From assembly GCA_964429875.1 (NCBI GenBank), contig CAYSDL010000042.1, positions 1-11,628 on the forward strand: a stretch of 11,628 bases of DNA. The letters run 5' to 3'. The notes under the pieces are model-generated. The model did no database searches. It was not told the DNA's origin and was given only the letters and a program-made list of their open reading frames with translations. Below, piece after piece: positions 7,891-11,628 of this stretch; within the stretch, counting starts at the first letter, position 1; each line of letters begins with the position of its first letter. The position numbers were made by a program, and so were the translations under genes. This DNA is from CAYSDL01 sp964429875. GTDB lineage: Bacteria > Fidelibacterota > Marinisomatia > SCGC-AAA003-L08 > D37C17.

Positions 7891-7938
7891 GATAAATTAA
7901 TTTAACTTATTTTGTTAAATATCTAAAATAAAAGAATT
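7891..7938. promoter_or_regulatory. Divergent promoter region between the CNNM gene and murQ, with an inverted repeat
   Basis: This 48-base spacer holds ATTTAAC (7900-7906), a 7-base loop, and GTTAAAT (7914-7920): a perfect 7-bp inverted repeat at the middle of a divergent promoter region. It could be an operator. Alternatively, TTTAAC at 7901-7906 followed after 17 bases by TAAAAT at 7924-7929 could serve as -35/-10 for murQ, though that leaves only a two or three base leader. The arms are AT-rich, so chance is a real alternative. Confidence 0.35.
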
Positions 7939-8817
7939 ATGAATAAAACTACGGAAGATAAAAACCCTCTATCTGAAAATATCGATCAATTAGAGGTAGT
8001 AGAAATATTAAAAATCATTAATGATGAAGATAAATTAATTCCTCTGATAATAAATAAACATTTACATGAAATTAAACTTTTGATTGATATGGTAGTTGGC
8101 TCTTTTGAATCGAATGGACATCTATTTTATGTAGGATGTGGAAGTAGTGGAAGGCTAGGTGTCTTAGATGCATCAGAGTGTCCCCCAACATTTAGTGTTG
8201 ATAATACATTAGTGCAAGGTATAATTGCTGGAGGAAATAAAGCACTTCATACAGCTGTTGAAGGTGCGGAGGATATTTTTGAAAATGGTATCAATGATCT
8301 CAGAGAAAAAAATATCAAAGAAAATGATACAGTGATTGGAATCTCAGCAAGTGGTGGAGCAAGTTATGTCCTTGGTGCTCTTAAATATGCAAACAAATGC
8401 AATGCTAAAACCGCATTAATAACATTTAATAATATTAGAAAACACAACTTTATCAATAAAACTATTTCAATTATTCTTGGACCAGAAATTATTGCAGGTT
8501 CTACAAGAATGAAATCTGGAACTGCTACAAAAATGATTTTAAATATGATTTCAACAGCTTCTATGATAAAAATTAATAAAACTTATAAAAATTTAATGGT
8601 TGATTTAAAAGTTTCAAACAATAAATTATTAGATAGAGCAATAAGAATTGTTTCTGAATTAACTAATAATAGTTATAAGATTTCCACCGATATATTAAAC
8701 AGAGCTAATAATAATGTAAAAATTGCTGTTGTAATGGAGTTATTAAATTTAGATTATGATTCTTCAAAAACTAAGCTTGATTTATCTAATGGGAACCTCA
8801 GAAAAGCATTGAAATGA
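7939..8817 (+). CDS. murQ: N-acetylmuramic acid 6-phosphate etherase
   Basis: A cytoplasmic lyase of peptidoglycan recycling that cleaves the lactyl ether of MurNAc-6-phosphate, giving GlcNAc-6-phosphate and D-lactate. It is a single SIS-fold protein of 292 aa (E. coli MurQ is about 298), aligned by eye over its whole length. I see IINDEDK (26-32), the sugar-phosphate loop GCGSSGRLG (66-74), LDASECPPTF (76-85) with the proposed general acid E80, AVEGAED (106-112) with the proposed base E109, SASGG (136-140) and the GSTRMKSGTATK segment (187-198). The assignment of the two glutamates follows the E. coli enzyme (E83 and E114 there). It is the first gene of the plus-strand cluster, and its TGA overlaps the anmK ATG by four bases. 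No MurNAc transporter is beside it, which fits recycling of the cell's own wall. Confidence 0.96.
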   Translation: MNKTTEDKNPLSENIDQLEVVEILKIINDEDKLIPLIINKHLHEIKLLIDMVVGSFESNGHLFYVGCGSSGRLGVLDASECPPTFSVDNTLVQGIIAGGNKALHTAVEGAEDIFENGINDLREKNIKENDTVIGISASGGASYVLGALKYANKCNAKTALITFNNIRKHNFINKTISIILGPEIIAGSTRMKSGTATKMILNMISTASMIKINKTYKNLMVDLKVSNNKLLDRAIRIVSELTNNSYKISTDILNRANNNVKIAVVMELLNLDYDSSKTKLDLSNGNLRKALK

Positions 8818-9908
8818 AAATTCTTGGTTTAATGACGGGAACTTCTATGGATGGTATAGATTGTTGTTATGTTGATTTAAATATATCTGAAAAATTTAAA
8901 TTAAGTTATAATATAATTGATTCTCAAATTATTCCTTTCAGAGAAAATGTACTCAAGAAAATAAAAATTTCTATTGAAACAAATGGTCAAAAAAATATTT
9001 ATGCAGCTGATAAAGCGCTAGGTGAATATTTAGCTTATATATCAAAATTATTTATTAAAGATAGGCCATTAGATTTGATTTCAATGCATGGTCAGACTAT
9101 TTTCCACGAAGATAGAATTACCACTAAACAGATAGGAGATCCACAATATTTATCCCATGAATTTCAAAAACCTGTCACTTATGATTTTAGATCAAAAGAT
9201 ATTTCTTTAGGTGGGACTGGAGCACCTCTAATGCCATTTTTAGATTGGTTATTATATAAAAATAAAGAATCTGATATAATGACACTAAATATTGGAGGAA
9301 TATCAAACATAACTTATATACCAGCTAATGCAAAAAGAACAGAAGTAATTGGTTTTGATACTGGCCCAGGTATGTGTTTAATAGATAAGTTTGTAAATTT
9401 ATTTTGGAAGGAAAATATAGATTGTGATGCAAAATATTCTAATCAAGGGAAAGTTAATTTTGATTTATTGAAATTTTTGCTTAAAGATAAATTTATTTAT
9501 AAAAAACCACCTAAATCATTATCTGTAGATTATTATGTACCCAAATATTTAAATAATATTATTAATAAATTTTCAAATATTAGTAATGAAGATTTTTTAA
9601 GAACCTTAGTAAATTATACAGTGAAATCAATTGCATATAATATTGAAAACTTTATTAATGATTATCATTCTATTAAATTGATAGTTAGTGGAGGAGGAAT
9701 CAAACATCCATTAATATTAAAGGATTTAAAAGAAACTTTAAATAATAACTTAATAGTTGAGTGCAAACTTAAAAATTCATCAGCAGATTTTAAGGAATCA
9801 TTATTAATGGCTGTAATGGGATATACGTGCTATAAAAAAATGACAAATAATATGCTCTCAGTTACAGGAGCAAGAAAAAATGAAAGCTATGGATGTATAT
9901 ATGAATGA
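8814..9908 (+). CDS. anmK: Anhydro-N-acetylmuramic acid kinase
   Basis: An ATP-dependent kinase that opens the 1,6-anhydro ring of anhydro-MurNAc and phosphorylates it to MurNAc-6-phosphate, the substrate of MurQ encoded just upstream. At 364 aa it is near E. coli AnmK (369). Motifs of the ASKHA-fold family are GLMTGTSMDGID (5-16), SMHGQTIFH (90-98), IGDPQYLS (107-114), DFRSKDISLGGTGAPLMP (124-141), NIGGISNIT (159-167), GFDTGPG (180-186) with the expected catalytic aspartate D182, VSGGG (291-295) and ADFKESLLMAVMGY near the end. The start is fixed by the ATGA overlap with murQ and by the family's very N-terminal GLM(S/T)GTS motif. No Shine-Dalgarno-like sequence is seen, so it may be translated by coupling to murQ. 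Its 3' end overlaps the next gene. Confidence 0.96.
   Translation: MKILGLMTGTSMDGIDCCYVDLNISEKFKLSYNIIDSQIIPFRENVLKKIKISIETNGQKNIYAADKALGEYLAYISKLFIKDRPLDLISMHGQTIFHEDRITTKQIGDPQYLSHEFQKPVTYDFRSKDISLGGTGAPLMPFLDWLLYKNKESDIMTLNIGGISNITYIPANAKRTEVIGFDTGPGMCLIDKFVNLFWKENIDCDAKYSNQGKVNFDLLKFLLKDKFIYKKPPKSLSVDYYVPKYLNNIINKFSNISNEDFLRTLVNYTVKSIAYNIENFINDYHSIKLIVSGGGIKHPLILKDLKETLNNNLIVECKLKNSSADFKESLLMAVMGYTCYKKMTNNMLSVTGARKNESYGCIYE
9866..9870 (+). promoter_or_regulatory. Possible ribosome binding site inside the anmK 3' end
   Basis: AGGAG at 9866-9870 lies nine bases before an ATG at 9880, which would start the phosphohexomutase seven residues earlier than the family-preferred ATG at 9901. It stands out because nearly all other starts in the window lack such a sequence. 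These bases also encode Gly within anmK (ACA GGA GCA), so the match may be accidental. Confidence 0.3.
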
Positions 9909-11265
9909 AAATATTTTTAGAGAATATGATATTAGAGGAATTGTTCAAACTGATTTTAGTAAAGATCTTGTTGTATCATTAGGAAAAGCATTCGGTACTA
10001 TACTAGTTGAAAATAATTTTAATTCAATGAGTATAAGTGGAGATGTGAGACATACTACTCAAGAATTAAAAGATAATTTTATTAAAGGTGTTTTAGAAGT
10101 TGGTGTTAATGTCTATGATATGGGGGTGCTGCCTACGCCAACAAATTACTTCAGTCTCTTTAATACAGATGTTGTTAACTCTGTTCAAATAACAGGTAGT
10201 CACAATCCCTCTGAATATAATGGGTTTAAAATTTCCTTTAATAAGAAACCGTTTTATGGAGAATCAATACAAAAATTAAAAAAAATTATTTTAACTAATG
10301 CTTATCATAACTCTAATTCTAAAGGGATGTTAAGCAAATGTGAAATTTTAGATAGTTACATTTCCTTTATGAAATCTAATATTAAAATTAAGAGAAGATT
10401 GAATGTTGCAATGGATTGTGGCAATGCTGTTGCATGTATTGTTGCTCCAACTTTATTTAAAGATATGAATGTACATTTAAATGAATTATATTGTAACGTT
10501 GATCCAGATTTTCCAAATCATCATCCAGATCCAACAGTAGATGATAATCTATTAGATTTAATTAATATTGTAATAAATAAAAAATGTGATTTTGGTGTTG
10601 CTTATGATGGTGATGCTGATAGAATAGTCGCCATTGATGAAAAAGGATCTATTATAAGATCAGATATACTTATTGCTTTATTTTTAGAAGATATTTTACA
10701 AAAAAATGATCCTGTCATATATGATGTCAAATGTTCAAATGCACTAAAAGAAACAATACTTAAATTTCATGGAAAGCCTTTAATGTGGAAAACAGGACAT
10801 TCACATATAAAAAATAAAATGATTGAAACCAAAGCCAAAATAGGTGGTGAAATGAGTGGTCATATATTTTTTTCAGATAAATATTTTGGATATGATGATG
10901 GTATCTATGTTTCTCTTAGATTAGCTGAACTTATATCTAATAAAAACGAAAAACTCTCAACATTAGTTAGTAGAATTCCAAAATATGTTTCTACACCTGA
11001 AATTAGAGTAGATTGTCAATCTGATGAAGAAAAAAGAGAAATTGTGAAAAATGCAATAAATTATTTTAAAAATAAATATATTTGTGATTTAACAGATGGT
11101 GTTAGAATAGAGTTTGATGATGGCTGGGGACTTATTAGACAATCAAACACACAGCCGGTTATTGTATTTAGGTTTGAAGCTTCTACTTTATCAAATCTGA
11201 AAAAAAATCAATCAACTATATTTAATAAATTGAAAGAGTTTGGTAACATTAATGTCAGCTTTTAA
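9901..11265 (+). CDS. Alpha-D-phosphohexomutase (phosphomannomutase/phosphoglucomutase)
   Basis: Interconverts sugar-6-phosphate and sugar-1-phosphate, most likely mannose and/or glucose, feeding nucleotide-sugar synthesis for surface polysaccharides or glycans. Numbering from the ATG at 9901 (454 aa), I see FREYDIRG (6-13), the phosphoserine loop ITGSHNP (97-103) with S100, the Mg2+ loop DGDADR (236-241), the sugar-specificity loop GEMSGH (316-321) and the phosphate-binding RQSNTQPVIVFRFE segment (413-426). GEMSGH fits the PMM/PGM (AlgC-like) class. Phosphoglucosamine mutase (GlmM) is less likely because its serine loop is usually SASHNP and its specificity loop GEQSGH. I chose 9901 because relatives begin a few residues before FRxYDIRG; this overlaps anmK by eight bases. 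The alternative start at 9880 adds seven residues and has an upstream AGGAG. I cannot decide between mannose and glucose specificity. Confidence 0.92.
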   Translation: MNENIFREYDIRGIVQTDFSKDLVVSLGKAFGTILVENNFNSMSISGDVRHTTQELKDNFIKGVLEVGVNVYDMGVLPTPTNYFSLFNTDVVNSVQITGSHNPSEYNGFKISFNKKPFYGESIQKLKKIILTNAYHNSNSKGMLSKCEILDSYISFMKSNIKIKRRLNVAMDCGNAVACIVAPTLFKDMNVHLNELYCNVDPDFPNHHPDPTVDDNLLDLINIVINKKCDFGVAYDGDADRIVAIDEKGSIIRSDILIALFLEDILQKNDPVIYDVKCSNALKETILKFHGKPLMWKTGHSHIKNKMIETKAKIGGEMSGHIFFSDKYFGYDDGIYVSLRLAELISNKNEKLSTLVSRIPKYVSTPEIRVDCQSDEEKREIVKNAINYFKNKYICDLTDGVRIEFDDGWGLIRQSNTQPVIVFRFEASTLSNLKKNQSTIFNKLKEFGNINVSF

Positions 11266-11628
11266 TGATGATATTTTATATTATAAAAATTTAATTGATA
11301 ATTCAATAGTTAATATTTATAAAACTGGACCAAAACTATTACTCGATCCAATTAATCATATTCTTTATGGAGGAAAAAGATTTAGGCCGATACTTTGTTT
11401 ACTCGTAAATAAATCATTAAATGGTAAAGAAAATATGGCTATTGATTGTTCTCTTTCAATAGAGCTGCTTCATATATTTTCTTTGATTCATGATGACATA
11501 ATGGATGATGATGCTCTTCGACATTCAAGGGAAACAATACACTGTAAATGGAATGTTCCAGTTGCTATTTTAGCAGGTGATGCAATTTTAGGATTAGCCT
11601 TTAAAAGATTAAATAAAGTTGAAAATAA
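11252..11628 (+). CDS. Trans-polyprenyl diphosphate synthase, 5' part (runs off the right edge)
   Basis: Condenses isopentenyl diphosphate onto an allylic diphosphate to make linear isoprenoids, used for quinone side chains or as precursor of the lipid carrier. I read 125 codons by hand from the ATG at 11252 to the edge. GGKRFRP at 40-46 binds isopentenyl diphosphate, and HDDIMDD at 80-86 is the first aspartate-rich motif (DDxxD, D81/D82/D85), followed by HSRETIH and the conserved AGDAILG (108-114). The motif lacks the two-residue insertion found in E. coli IspA (DDLPAMDDD). The fifth residue before it is aromatic (F76), a feature usually tied to short products. Chain length cannot be set, since the second DDxxD and the C-terminus are missing. 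The start overlaps the phosphohexomutase by 14 bases, so the gene belongs to the same transcript. Confidence 0.9.
   Translation, partial: MSAFNDDILYYKNLIDNSIVNIYKTGPKLLLDPINHILYGGKRFRPILCLLVNKSLNGKENMAIDCSLSIELLHIFSLIHDDIMDDDALRHSRETIHCKWNVPVAILAGDAILGLAFKRLNKVEN

Noticed and set aside
7700..7900. Plus-strand open frame of 66 codons opposite the 5' end of the CNNM gene
   Set aside because: Shadow frame antisense to the first transmembrane segments of a supported gene.
1..11628. Mobile elements, CRISPR array, tRNA/rRNA, toxin-antitoxin or defence genes
   Set aside because: Nothing of the kind was seen: spacers between genes are all under 50 bases, and all coding sequence except the left-edge fragment belongs to known housekeeping families.

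Overview
The window is an AT-rich stretch (by eye well under one third G+C) of bacterial chromosome with dense, ordinary housekeeping genes and one assembly gap (100 N). Most starts have no Shine-Dalgarno-like sequence. The partial secreted protein at the left edge (a short signal peptide followed by a 'TGESTLFIF...IGDEIGLFDSNG' type region) resembles, from memory, surface proteins of the marine Marinimicrobia (SAR406). With the base composition and compact layout this suggests a pelagic marine bacterium with a streamlined genome. That assignment is inference and was not searched.

Layout. Positions 1-5415 (minus strand) hold a pyruvate dehydrogenase operon in the order aceE (homodimeric E1), aceF (E2, interrupted by the gap), lpd (E3), then the 5' end of a secreted protein gene that runs off the left edge. 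A 48 bp divergent spacer separates aceE from a plus-strand pyrophosphate-type phosphofructokinase (5464-6651). That gene converges on a minus-strand CNNM/CBS (CorC/HlyC family) membrane protein (6679-7890). A second 48 bp divergent spacer, containing a 7-bp inverted repeat, leads into a tightly overlapped plus-strand cluster: murQ (7939-8817), anmK (8814-9908), an alpha-D-phosphohexomutase (about 9901-11265) and the 5' part of a trans-polyprenyl diphosphate synthase (11252 to the right edge).

How the genes fit together. The left half is central carbon metabolism: a PPi-linked fructose-6-phosphate/fructose-1,6-bisphosphate step and the complete E1-E2-E3 set for pyruvate to acetyl-CoA. The right half concerns the cell envelope. 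AnmK phosphorylates and opens anhydro-MurNAc, MurQ converts the resulting MurNAc-6-P to GlcNAc-6-P and D-lactate, the phosphohexomutase makes a sugar-1-phosphate for nucleotide-sugar synthesis, and the prenyl synthase makes isoprenoid chains for quinones or the lipid carrier.

I see no mobile element, CRISPR array, tRNA, rRNA, defence system or other evidence of a previously undescribed system. The points most worth a second look are the gap in aceF, which hides the E3/E1-binding domain, the odd start of the secreted gene after lpd, the PPi-type active site of the phosphofructokinase, and the four-gene envelope cluster.
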